Positions 1 through 4,788 of a stretch of 6,380 nucleotides of DNA are shown piece after piece; position 1 is the stretch's first letter, and every line of letters begins with the position of its first letter. The translations under genes were made by a program, and so were the position numbers. The notes beneath the pieces were generated by a model that was not told the DNA's origin, made no database searches, and saw only the letters and a program-made list of their open reading frames with translations. The stretch is from Opitutia bacterium (GTDB lineage Bacteria; Verrucomicrobiota; Verrucomicrobiia; Opitutales; Opitutaceae), in NCBI GenBank assembly GCA_003157575.1, contig PMKA01000396.1:6457-12836 (forward strand). Reading direction: 5' to 3'.

Positions 1-668
1 GCCGTCTCGGGCCGCAGGTAGGCGACGGAGGACGAGTCGCGCATGGGGCCGACGTACGTTTCGAACATCATGTTGAACGCGCGCGGCGGCGTGAGGCTGC
101 CCGGCTCGCCGGTGGCGGGCGAGGGGATGAGCGCATATTCCTCGGGCTTCGCCTCGGTGAAATCCTTGGCAACGACCGGTTCGAGTTTTCCCCTGACCGC
201 TTTCTTCCGTTTCAGTGCCTCGGCTTTCTCCTGCAACTCCTCGGTCGTGCGCTCGCTTTCGAGCGCGGACACGTAGCCGATGATCTGTTTTTCGCTGCTG
301 CCGGGTGAGCTGTTCTCGGGCTCGACGCAGACCGCAGCCCAAAACAGCTGGTCTGCCCGGTAACGTTGCTTCGAGACCTTGCAGTCGACGAGCGGGTCGG
401 TGAAGCCGGCGACGTGGCCGGAGGCCTCCCATACCTTCGGGTGCATGATGATCGACGATTCGAGGCCGACGATGTCGTCGCGGCGGTGAACCATGTCCTG
501 CCACCAGGCATTGCGGATGTTGCGCTTCAGCTCCGCGCCCAGCGGACCGTAGTCGAAAAAGCCGTTGAGGCCGCCGTAGATCTCGGACGACGGGTAGATG
601 AAGCCGCGGCGCTTGCAGAGCGAAACAAGCGCATCCATGACGGTGGCGGAAGCGGGAGGCGTGGACAT
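1..668 (-). CDS. glyQS: Glycyl-tRNA synthetase, single-chain class II type (N-terminal part)
   Basis: The enzyme charges tRNA-Gly with glycine in the cytoplasm. The frame is open from an ATG at 668-666 to the window edge, giving 222 residues of a protein usually about 450-550 long, so the C-terminus lies outside. The order of blocks is that of the alpha2 bacterial/eukaryotic-type enzyme: [16 protein letters not shown] (res. 18-33), the motif-1 region [12 protein letters not shown] (39-50), [21 protein letters not shown] (about 76-96), PPRAFNMMF (194-202), ETYVGP (203-208) and the start of motif 2, AYLRPET (216-222). Residues about 107-175 form a charged, variable insertion, normal for the family. 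No strong Shine-Dalgarno sequence precedes the ATG; this start was chosen because the conserved region begins about 10 residues later. It is transcribed divergently from the toxin-antitoxin genes. Identification is firm; the symbol could equally be written glyS. Confidence 0.96.
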   Translation of the reverse strand, partial: MSTPPASATVMDALVSLCKRRGFIYPSSEIYGGLNGFFDYGPLGAELKRNIRNAWWQDMVHRRDDIVGLESSIIMHPKVWEASGHVAGFTDPLVDCKVSKQRYRADQLFWAAVCVEPENSSPGSSEKQIIGYVSALESERTTEELQEKAEALKRKKAVRGKLEPVVAKDFTEAKPEEYALIPSPATGEPGSLTPPRAFNMMFETYVGPMRDSSSVAYLRPET

Positions 669-678
669 AGGGGACGAC

Positions 679-707
679 ACTTAGCCGGATGGGCGGGCGG
701 CGGTCAA
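679..707 (-). promoter_or_regulatory. Weak sigma70-like promoter candidate for glyQS
   Basis: On the minus strand TTGACC (707-702) is followed after 17 nt by CTAAGT (684-679), which is a poor -10 box. The -10 would sit only about 10 nt above the ATG at 668, implying a very short leader. The -35 is good and the spacing ideal, but the -10 match is weak, so this is only a candidate. Confidence 0.25.
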
Positions 708-913
708 TTCCGGCCTGCAACTTGTGACGGGATCCAGGCAATCGGAGGATCGCAGGCGGTTCGACAGGAGCGTCGCCCTCGATTGAAAACCCAGGAAGCA
801 AGGGGTGTTGAAAAAGATCGGCACGCCAAAAGACCACTGTTGTCCAAAACAGGCCGCAAAGGGGACTTCCTCTTTTGACGGAGGACGCAATTGCTGCGGC
901 GGAACCCTGCTTC

Positions 914-938
914 GGGAGAAGACGGGTTGACTTCTCCC
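914..938. promoter_or_regulatory. Perfect 8-bp inverted repeat upstream of antitoxin (operator candidate)
   Basis: GGGAGAAG (914-921) and CTTCTCCC (931-938) are exact reverse complements separated by 9 nt. The right half overlaps a -35-like TTGACT (927-932), and an AT-rich TATACA (947-952) lies just before the antitoxin ATG at 962. The 14-nt spacing between those boxes is too short for a standard sigma70 promoter. Phd/YefM antitoxins commonly repress their own operon by binding palindromes near the promoter, so position and symmetry fit an autoregulatory operator. A simple RNA hairpin is the alternative. Confidence 0.4.
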
Positions 939-961
939 CGATTGATTATACAGGTAATTAC

Positions 962-1207
962 ATGAAATCTACAGTTAGCATAAGCGAGGGGCAGGACACC
1001 TTTCCAGCGGTTGTCAAGGCGGCGGAAAAGGGCAACGTCGTCACGGTCACCCGCCATGACGAGCCCGTTGCCTGCGTTATCGGCCATGAGCGCATGAGTG
1101 CGATCGCGGAAACACTCGAAATCATGGGCAATGCGGCCGCAATGAACGCAATTGCCGAGCACAAGGCCGGACGCACCCAATTCGGAACCCTCAACGATAT
1201 TCCTGAA
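962..1207 (+). CDS. Phd/YefM-like antitoxin (82 residues; own stop codon missing)
   Basis: This is the antitoxin half of a type II toxin-antitoxin pair. In the family, the N-terminus binds operator DNA and the C-terminus wraps the toxin. The visible pattern is an N-terminal MKSTVSISEGQDTFPAVVKAAE (res. 1-22), then the typical core VVTVTRHDEPVACVI (26-40, compare the family's V.ITRHG.PVA.LV), then a helical C-terminal half. The ATG at 962 is preceded by AGG (952-954), 7 nt away, a modest ribosome-binding site. Coding quality ends at about residue 82 (TLNDIPE), the normal family length, where TGC stands at 1208-1210. TGA there would make the usual ATGA overlap with the toxin start. The frame instead stays open to TGA at 2114-2116, so the literal product is 384 residues, with residues 83-228 read out of frame over the toxin gene. 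I give the domain end, not a stop. The family call is good; functionality is uncertain. Confidence 0.75.
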
Positions 1208-1602
1208 TGCCCCGATCCGTTCGCCCCTCCGCACAAGTTATCGAATACGCCAAGCGACTGGCGCCAGAACCGCGGCGGGCCATCAAACACGCACTCACGG
1301 AACTACGCCAAGAACGAGGAGACATCCGCGCACTCGAAGGCAATCTATCGGGATATTACCGCCTCCGGGTCGGACGCCGTCGTATCATTCTTGCCTACGC
1401 GGCCGACGGAGCGATTGACGCCATCTTTCTGGAGGAGCGCCAACTCATCTACGAAATCTTCGAGGCGCAATTCATCAAACGGCTTAAGTCCTGGCCAAAC
1501 CGTCAATTCGGGTTCAAGCGCAAGCTTCACCGCATTGGCGAGCGGCGTATCCGCGCCCAACTGCCAGCAGGAGCGAAGAAAAGCGGCATGGCGGCGGATT
1601 GA
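1207..1602 (+). CDS. RelE/ParE-superfamily toxin with C-terminal tail
   Basis: The protein has 131 residues. Residues 1-94 read as a compact RelE-type toxin: SVRPSAQVIEYAKRLAPEP (4-22), an alpha-helical pair through residue 38, LEGNLSGYYRLRVGRRRIILAY (43-64) and the last strand FLEERQLIYEIF (74-85). Conserved basic and aromatic positions include Arg52, Arg54, Arg58-60, Arg78 and Tyr82. Family members of this kind are ribosome-dependent mRNA interferases or gyrase poisons; which activity applies cannot be read here. The ATG at 1207 directly follows the antitoxin's last conserved residue, the classic tight antitoxin-toxin arrangement, implying translational coupling. Residues 95-131 are a basic tail with no recognisable match. 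Such toxins usually end near residue 90-95, and an out-of-frame TAA lies at 1485-1487, so the tail may result from a small frameshift. Confidence 0.8.
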   Translation: MPRSVRPSAQVIEYAKRLAPEPRRAIKHALTELRQERGDIRALEGNLSGYYRLRVGRRRIILAYAADGAIDAIFLEERQLIYEIFEAQFIKRLKSWPNRQFGFKRKLHRIGERRIRAQLPAGAKKSGMAAD

Positions 1603-1645
1603 CGGCTGTCCGGAGGACGGGCAAGGTAACACTCCCATCATTTCC

Positions 1646-2116
1646 ATGAAGCCAACCTTTTCCCAGAAAGAATTCCAGCGGCTCCTCGAGCTCACCCATC
1701 TTGGAATGTGGGTCGTCACCGGCTATCAGGGGGATGACACCGCCGCGGCCAAGCGGTATTTCGATCTCGATCAGAAGCTGCTCGAGCTGGCCGAGCCGAT
1801 GGGTTGCGCCGATCTGGTCGAGCTGCGGCCCGACGGGACGCTGCAGCCCTCGCCCAAGCTGGCCGAAGACGAGCGGGTGCGGGAAATCCAGGGGGACTTT
1901 ACGAACGATGCATTCTGGCACGAGATGGTGGCGCGGCTCTCGGACCGCGACTACTCGACGGAACAGGCCAAACGTGCGCTGACGGAAACGCCGGGGGTGG
2001 AGCCTCCGCCCTCGCCGGAGGAACGGATCAAACAGTTGGAGGATATTTATTGGGCCGAGTTTGAGAAGAACGACCTGGCCAACGTCATCGTTTTGCGTGG
2101 TGGAAATCGCGGCTGA
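1646..2116 (+). CDS. Unrecognised 156-residue acidic protein
   Basis: I do not recognise the family. From the ATG at 1646 the frame gives a soluble, mostly helical, acidic protein without signal peptide or membrane segment. Visible parts are FSQKEFQRLLELTHLGMWVV (res. 5-24), a KRYFDLDQKLLELAEPMGCADLVEL block (36-60), FTNDAFWHEMVARLSDRDYS (85-104), a proline-rich hinge PGVEPPPSPEE (116-126), and a charged C-terminal helix QLEDIYWAEFEKNDLANVIVL (130-150). Codon choice is normal for the window, supporting a real gene. No good Shine-Dalgarno sequence lies before the ATG; GGAGG at 1611-1615 is too far away. It shares a reading frame with the upstream antitoxin because that antitoxin's stop is missing. 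It starts 43 nt after the toxin and could be co-transcribed, but nothing shows it belongs to the toxin-antitoxin system. Confidence 0.75.
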   Translation: MKPTFSQKEFQRLLELTHLGMWVVTGYQGDDTAAAKRYFDLDQKLLELAEPMGCADLVELRPDGTLQPSPKLAEDERVREIQGDFTNDAFWHEMVARLSDRDYSTEQAKRALTETPGVEPPPSPEERIKQLEDIYWAEFEKNDLANVIVLRGGNRG

Positions 2117-2184
2117 GCCGACGCCCGGTCCCGGATCCACCTGTTGGTGCTTGCCACAAAATATCAAATGCTTTCCCACTACTG

Positions 2185-3111
2185 ATGAAAGCGAATATTC
2201 TCCAGAGACTATTGACGTGGGTTTTGCCCTTGGGATTGCTCGGACGGGGGCTGGCGGCCGCCGAACCGGTGATCGACATCTGGCCCGAAGGCGTGCCCGG
2301 CCTGCGGGCCGATGCCTCGGCCGAGAAGGGCGACAACGAGCTTCTCAGCAACATCCACCGGCCCACGCTCACCTGCTATGCCGCGCCGGCCGCGCGAGCC
2401 ACCGGCGCAGCAGTGATCATCTGCCCCGGCGGCGGCTATTGGCTCCTGGCATGGGAGAAAGAGGGCGTCGAGCCGGCGCGGTGGTTCAATTCGATCGGGA
2501 TCTCGGTTTTCGTGCTCAAGTACCGGCTTGCCGAATACGGGCAGCCGGCGCCGTTGAGGGACGTTCTGAGGGCGGTGCGGCTGGTCAGGTCGCGCGCCGC
2601 GGAATTCGGAATCAATCCCGACCGGCTTGGCGTGATGGGCTTTTCGGCGGGCGGGCATCTTGCCGCCTGCGCGGGCACGCTTTACGACCTGCCCGACGGC
2701 CGCACCGGAGCGGCGCTCGATGCCGTCAGCGCGCGCCCCGATTTCCTCCTGCTGATCTATCCGGTCATCACGATGAAGGATCCGTACACCCATGCCGGGT
2801 CGCGGCGCAACCTTCTCGGCCCCACCCCTGCTCCGGAGCTGGTTGAACGCTATTCGAGCGAGCTCCAGGTGACGAAGAATACGCCGCCCGCGTTCCTGTT
2901 GACGACATTCGAAGACGGCTTGGTGCCGGCGGAGAACAGCATCGGATTTTTCGAGGCTCTGCACCGCGCCGGAGTGCCTGCGGAGATGCACGTGTTCGAA
3001 AAAGGGCCCCACGGCTTTGGCCTCCGTCCCGGTTTTGGCCCTGTTGACGGCTGGCCCTTGCTGTGCCGGCAATGGCTGAGGCTCCACGGCTGGGCGGCAG
3101 CGGAGCCCTAG
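2185..3111 (+). CDS. Secreted alpha/beta hydrolase, BD-FAE / acetyl-esterase-like
   Basis: This 308-residue protein is a serine esterase of the type that removes acetyl or feruloyl groups from plant or algal polysaccharides; the substrate is inferred from the family. Residues 1-26 form a signal peptide: Lys and Arg near the start, a hydrophobic core WVLPLGLLG and an AAA-like cleavage region. The mature part shows the oxyanion-loop motif CPGGGY (80-85), strand VFVLKYRLAEYG (108-119), DRLGVMGFSAGGHLA (146-160) with nucleophile Ser154 in GFSAGG, acid Asp244 in FEDGLVPAEN, and His276 in GPHGFG. The triad is complete and length is normal. The ATG at 2185 lacks a clear Shine-Dalgarno sequence but places the signal peptide correctly. 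The TAG stop (3109-3111) lies inside the left inverted repeat of the downstream element, so the last residue or two may come from that insertion. Family call is strong, exact substrate unknown. Confidence 0.92.
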   Translation: MKANILQRLLTWVLPLGLLGRGLAAAEPVIDIWPEGVPGLRADASAEKGDNELLSNIHRPTLTCYAAPAARATGAAVIICPGGGYWLLAWEKEGVEPARWFNSIGISVFVLKYRLAEYGQPAPLRDVLRAVRLVRSRAAEFGINPDRLGVMGFSAGGHLAACAGTLYDLPDGRTGAALDAVSARPDFLLLIYPVITMKDPYTHAGSRRNLLGPTPAPELVERYSSELQVTKNTPPAFLLTTFEDGLVPAENSIGFFEALHRAGVPAEMHVFEKGPHGFGLRPGFGPVDGWPLLCRQWLRLHGWAAAEP

Positions 3112-3112
3112 C

Positions 3113-3145
3113 AGCAGCCTGTCGGGCTTCGTCCTCCATGCTGCT
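3113..3145 (-). repeat. 33-nt fold-back module, copy A (inverted)
   Basis: Read on the minus strand, this has an outer stem AGCAGC/GCTGCT around the 17-nt core GGAGGACGAAGCCCGAC. Inside the core GGAC and GCCC can pair around GAA, with one G-T type wobble. It begins two bases after the esterase stop codon. Confidence 0.7.
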
Positions 3146-3148
3146 AAA

Positions 3149-3168
3149 CAAACGGCGGACGCCGTTTG
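3149..3168. repeat. Subterminal hairpin, left
   Basis: CAAACGGCG (3149-3157) and CGCCGTTTG (3160-3168) form a perfect 9-bp inverted repeat; it is effectively an 8-bp stem with a GGAC loop. Its mirror partner is at 3370-3389. It lies 38 nt after the esterase stop, but no T-run follows, so it is not a classical intrinsic terminator. Confidence 0.65.
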
Positions 3169-3248
3169 GTCCTGAAAACAGAAGCATCCCAAGAAAGTTC
3201 TTTATCTGGCGAAACTTTTTCGCAGGAAAGCGTCGCAGCAGCATGCCT

Positions 3249-3268
3249 GCCCGGTCGAAAAACCGGGC
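3249..3268. repeat. Interior hairpin
   Basis: GCCCGGT (3249-3255) and ACCGGGC (3262-3268) form a perfect 7-bp stem with a CGAAAA loop in the middle of the element. A weaker 6-bp hairpin, GCGAAA/TTTCGC, is at 3209-3223. Neither is followed by a T-run. Confidence 0.55.
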
Positions 3269-3369
3269 TGGTGCCGGCCGAAAGATGTCATTCTCCGGAT
3301 TTGCGCCCGACTTCATGCGGGGAAAATCAGCTTTTCAGGTCTCACACACTGCTACGCGTAAGTCTGGCC

Positions 3370-3389
3370 CAAATGGCGCCAGCCATTTG
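3370..3389. repeat. Subterminal hairpin, right
   Basis: CAAATGGC (3370-3377) and GCCATTTG (3382-3389) form a perfect 8-bp stem with a GCCA loop. It corresponds to the left hairpin (3149-3168) in inverted position. A C-G pair there is a T-A pair here, so both strands of the stem changed together. Confidence 0.65.
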
Positions 3390-3392
3390 ACG

Positions 3393-3425
3393 AGCAGCCA
3401 GGAGGACGAAGTCCGACGGGCTGCT
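3393..3425 (+). repeat. 33-nt fold-back module, copy B
   Basis: Outer stem AGCAGCC (3393-3399) pairs with GGCTGCT (3419-3425) around the core GGAGGACGAAGTCCGAC (3401-3417). In the core GGAC/GTCC pair perfectly around a GAA loop. This is the right-end counterpart of copy A and directly abuts copy C. Confidence 0.7.
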
Positions 3426-3458
3426 AGGAACATGGAGGGCGAAGCGCGACAGGTTCCT
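3426..3458 (+). repeat. 33-nt fold-back module, copy C (tandem to copy B)
   Basis: Exactly the same length as copy B and head-to-tail with it: stem AGGAAC (3426-3431) with GTTCCT (3453-3458) around the core GGAGGGCGAAGCGCGAC (3434-3450), which matches copy B's core at 14 of 17 positions. Stem positions 3 and 5 differ from copy B on both sides, yet still pair. In the inner stem one pair changes A-T to G-C, while another is broken (G-G). Confidence 0.6.
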
Positions 3459-3644
3459 CGGGAGTTTGTGTCATTCCGTGAGAGATCCTGTGGATCGATC
3501 GCACCAATGGTTCGATGGAACTAACAAGTTATTAGTTACTTAGGAGCAAACAGATAGAAGTACATCAAAATACTGAAGAAAAGTGTTGCCAAACCATATC
3601 GAATCAATACACATTGGAACAGTCTTAACGAGAAAGCTTCCGAT
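3459..3644 (+). promoter_or_regulatory. AT-rich leader region upstream of the yezD-like gene
   Basis: No gene is convincing here. From about 3515 to 3640 the sequence is distinctly more AT-rich than the rest of the window. Small fold-backs are GATCC/GGATC (3484-3496) and AACTAA/TTAGTT (3519-3537). TTGCCA at 3586-3591 could be a -35 box, but the matching -10 (ACACAT at 17 nt spacing) is poor. The position makes it the likely promoter region for the downstream cluster. I looked for SAM-I-type riboswitch sequence and saw none. Confidence 0.35.
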
Positions 3645-3842
3645 ATGAGTGCGATCCAGTCTCCAAATTTCAACGGCGAGCCCGAGTGGTTCAGCTTGGT
3701 CCGCGAAAAGGTTGAGGGCCTCCGTTTCGGGGTCGTGCAGATCGTAGTACACGACCGGAAGGTCACGCAGATCGAGCGAACGGAGAAGACCCGTCTCGAC
3801 GGTGCTTCGGCCGAGACGGCCTCCCGGCGGGAGACGCGTTGA
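3645..3842 (+). CDS. YezD-family small protein (DUF2292)
   Basis: This 65-residue protein contains the hallmark of the YezD/DUF2292 family: a leading helix PEWFSLVREKVEGLRFG (res. 13-29), then VVQIVVHDRKVTQIERTEKTRL (30-51), compare the family's G.VQI.VHDG.V.QIE..EK.R. The function of the family is not known to me. The domain ends near residue 51; the remaining 14 residues are charged and probably disordered. The start at 3645 is chosen because it is the only ATG giving the complete helix. Ribosome-binding sequence is weak. The TGA (3840-3842) is overlapped by a TTG from which the next gene's frame is open, but that gene more likely starts at 3977. From memory, such genes can lie near sulfur-assimilation genes, which would agree with metY downstream; I could not verify this. 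Confidence 0.82.
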   Translation: MSAIQSPNFNGEPEWFSLVREKVEGLRFGVVQIVVHDRKVTQIERTEKTRLDGASAETASRRETR

Positions 3843-3976
3843 CCGCATTCTGTCCTTTCGCCGCATTTCGCCGACATCGAGACCAGACCCAGCGCAGACA
3901 CCAAAGCGTCAGAAGAGCATCCGGGCATGCGTCGTCCTGTTCACGTCCTGCTGGCGATCCCAAACCGATTCCATCC

Positions 3977-4783
3977 ATGGCCACATCATCAAAACGCGAG
4001 CCGGCGATCCGCGCCGTCCCGCCGCCAATTATCTTCGGTCCCCGCGAGGCGGAGAAGGAGCTCCAGCGGCTCCTCCATTCGTTTCACGACCTGGCGGAAC
4101 ATTCCGACAGCCTTTTCGCATCGCCCACGGACGCGTTCAACGTCAAGGATCGCGTTTATCATCTGCCGCGTTTTGTTTTCTTCGGTCCCAATCAGAGCAG
4201 CGGCCCGATCCGCCTGGCGCTCTATGCGGGTTGGAACGGCGACGACGCCCGGGGCACGCTGGCGCTCCTCAGTCTGATTGAGCGGGTCGTGCTCCATCCG
4301 GAGATCGCCGCCGGCTACCAGCTTGTCGTCTACCCGCTGGTCAATCCGACCGGATTTCAGGATCACACGGCGCTCACACGCGGCGGCGTGCGCCTGGAAG
4401 ACGAGAATTGGGCCGTCTCGGAGGCGCCGGAGATAGGAATCCTGGCGAAGGAGTTCCGGCTGCACAACTACCACGGCTGGGTCAGCCTGCACTCCACGCC
4501 CGCGCACGATCGCATCCAGGCGCGGGTGCGCGGCCTTCCGGTCAACGCCGATTTTTTCCCGGTCGAGCGGGGACGCTTTCACATCGACTGGCGGACCGAC
4601 ACCGCCCCGGGCACGGAGGGTCCATTTTCCCTGAACGGCGACCTTCCCTTCGGCTCCTTCCAGCTCCGGCTGGACGTGCCTTCGGCCTGGCCCGACGGGT
4701 TGCACACCGAGGCGGTCGCCCAGACCGTGGCCGCGTTCCTCGACCGTTACCGTGCGGCGATTGCCTACGGCATCCACCTTTGA
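3977..4783 (+). CDS. Degenerate M14/aspartoacylase-like protein (probable pseudoenzyme)
   Basis: This 268-residue protein is a tandem paralogue of the next gene. Shared blocks are LQRLLHSFHDLAEHSD (res. 29-44), LPRFVFFGP (63-71), GDDARGTLALL (88-98), AAGYQLVVYPLVNPTGFQD (111-129) and the C-terminal FLDRYRAAIAYGIHL (254-268). Against the partner, the zinc motif HGDE is NGDD (Asn87, Asp90), the substrate-binding Asn-Arg pair of DLNREFW is Glu-Asp in RLEDENW (139-145), and the catalytic Glu of FETP is Asp233 in LDVP. Only the third zinc-ligand His (His172, SLHS) remains. The reading frame is intact and well conserved, so this is not simple decay; a structural or regulatory partner role is inferred. 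The frame is open from a TTG at 3839, but the extra 46 codons look non-coding and ATG 3977 gives the same length as the partner. The stop lies 5 nt before the next ATG. Confidence 0.85.
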   Translation: MATSSKREPAIRAVPPPIIFGPREAEKELQRLLHSFHDLAEHSDSLFASPTDAFNVKDRVYHLPRFVFFGPNQSSGPIRLALYAGWNGDDARGTLALLSLIERVVLHPEIAAGYQLVVYPLVNPTGFQDHTALTRGGVRLEDENWAVSEAPEIGILAKEFRLHNYHGWVSLHSTPAHDRIQARVRGLPVNADFFPVERGRFHIDWRTDTAPGTEGPFSLNGDLPFGSFQLRLDVPSAWPDGLHTEAVAQTVAAFLDRYRAAIAYGIHL

Positions 4784-4788
4784 CGGTC

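Larger units (their letters stand above)
3107..3428. mobile_element. REP/MITE-like non-coding element with structured inverted ends
   Basis: Positions 3107-3175 and 3363-3428 are imperfect inverted repeats of each other. By hand, 53 of 66 aligned positions match, plus a 3-nt indel (an extra CAG on the left). Both ends begin CCTAG when read inward. Reading inward, each end has a 33-nt fold-back module and then a second hairpin, and both hairpins are kept with paired changes. The interior (3176-3362) holds further small hairpins and no convincing gene. No transposase is present, so any movement must be driven in trans, as for REP sequences (by RAYT transposases) or MITEs. I see no target-site duplication. 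Whether this is one element or two oppositely oriented repeat units flanking unrelated DNA cannot be settled here. Confidence 0.65.

Noticed and set aside
27..34. GGAGGACG, also at 880-887, 1612-1619 and 3401-3408, as a dispersed repeat
   Set aside because: An 8-mer of this composition can recur by chance in GC-rich DNA; only the 3401 site lies in the extended core and stem context.
704..1234. Minus-strand open frame of 176 codons across the spacer and antitoxin
   Set aside because: It overlaps the antitoxin, and its translation is arginine/cysteine-rich with no recognisable motif. It is a shadow frame.
3080..3107. GGCTCC/GGAGCC inverted repeat at the end of the esterase gene as a fourth module or terminator
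   Set aside because: It lies within conserved coding sequence, lacks the 17-nt core of the modules, and no T-run follows. Probably chance.
2209..3192. Long minus-strand open frame (327 codons) opposite the esterase
   Set aside because: The sense strand encodes a complete triad-bearing esterase; the opposite frame is low-complexity Arg/Gly/Pro, a common artefact in GC-rich DNA.
3063..3524. Plus-strand open frame of 153 codons through the repeat element
   Set aside because: It starts inside the esterase, and much of its sequence is translated hairpin repeat (for example EDEVRR and EGEARQV). The structure signals are at DNA level; no protein family is visible.
3540..3866. Minus-strand 108-codon frame opposite the yezD-like gene
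   Set aside because: The plus strand matches the YezD/DUF2292 pattern closely, so the antisense frame is a shadow.
3839..3976. N-terminal extension of the first M14 gene from TTG at 3839 (overlapping the yezD-like stop)
   Set aside because: The 46 extra codons have no counterpart in the paralogue and look non-coding; ATG 3977 gives an equal-length protein.
4408..4788. N-terminal extension of the second M14 gene from a start at 4408
   Set aside because: The extension overlaps the first M14 gene out of frame and is Arg/Gly/Pro-rich; paralogue length supports the start at 4789.
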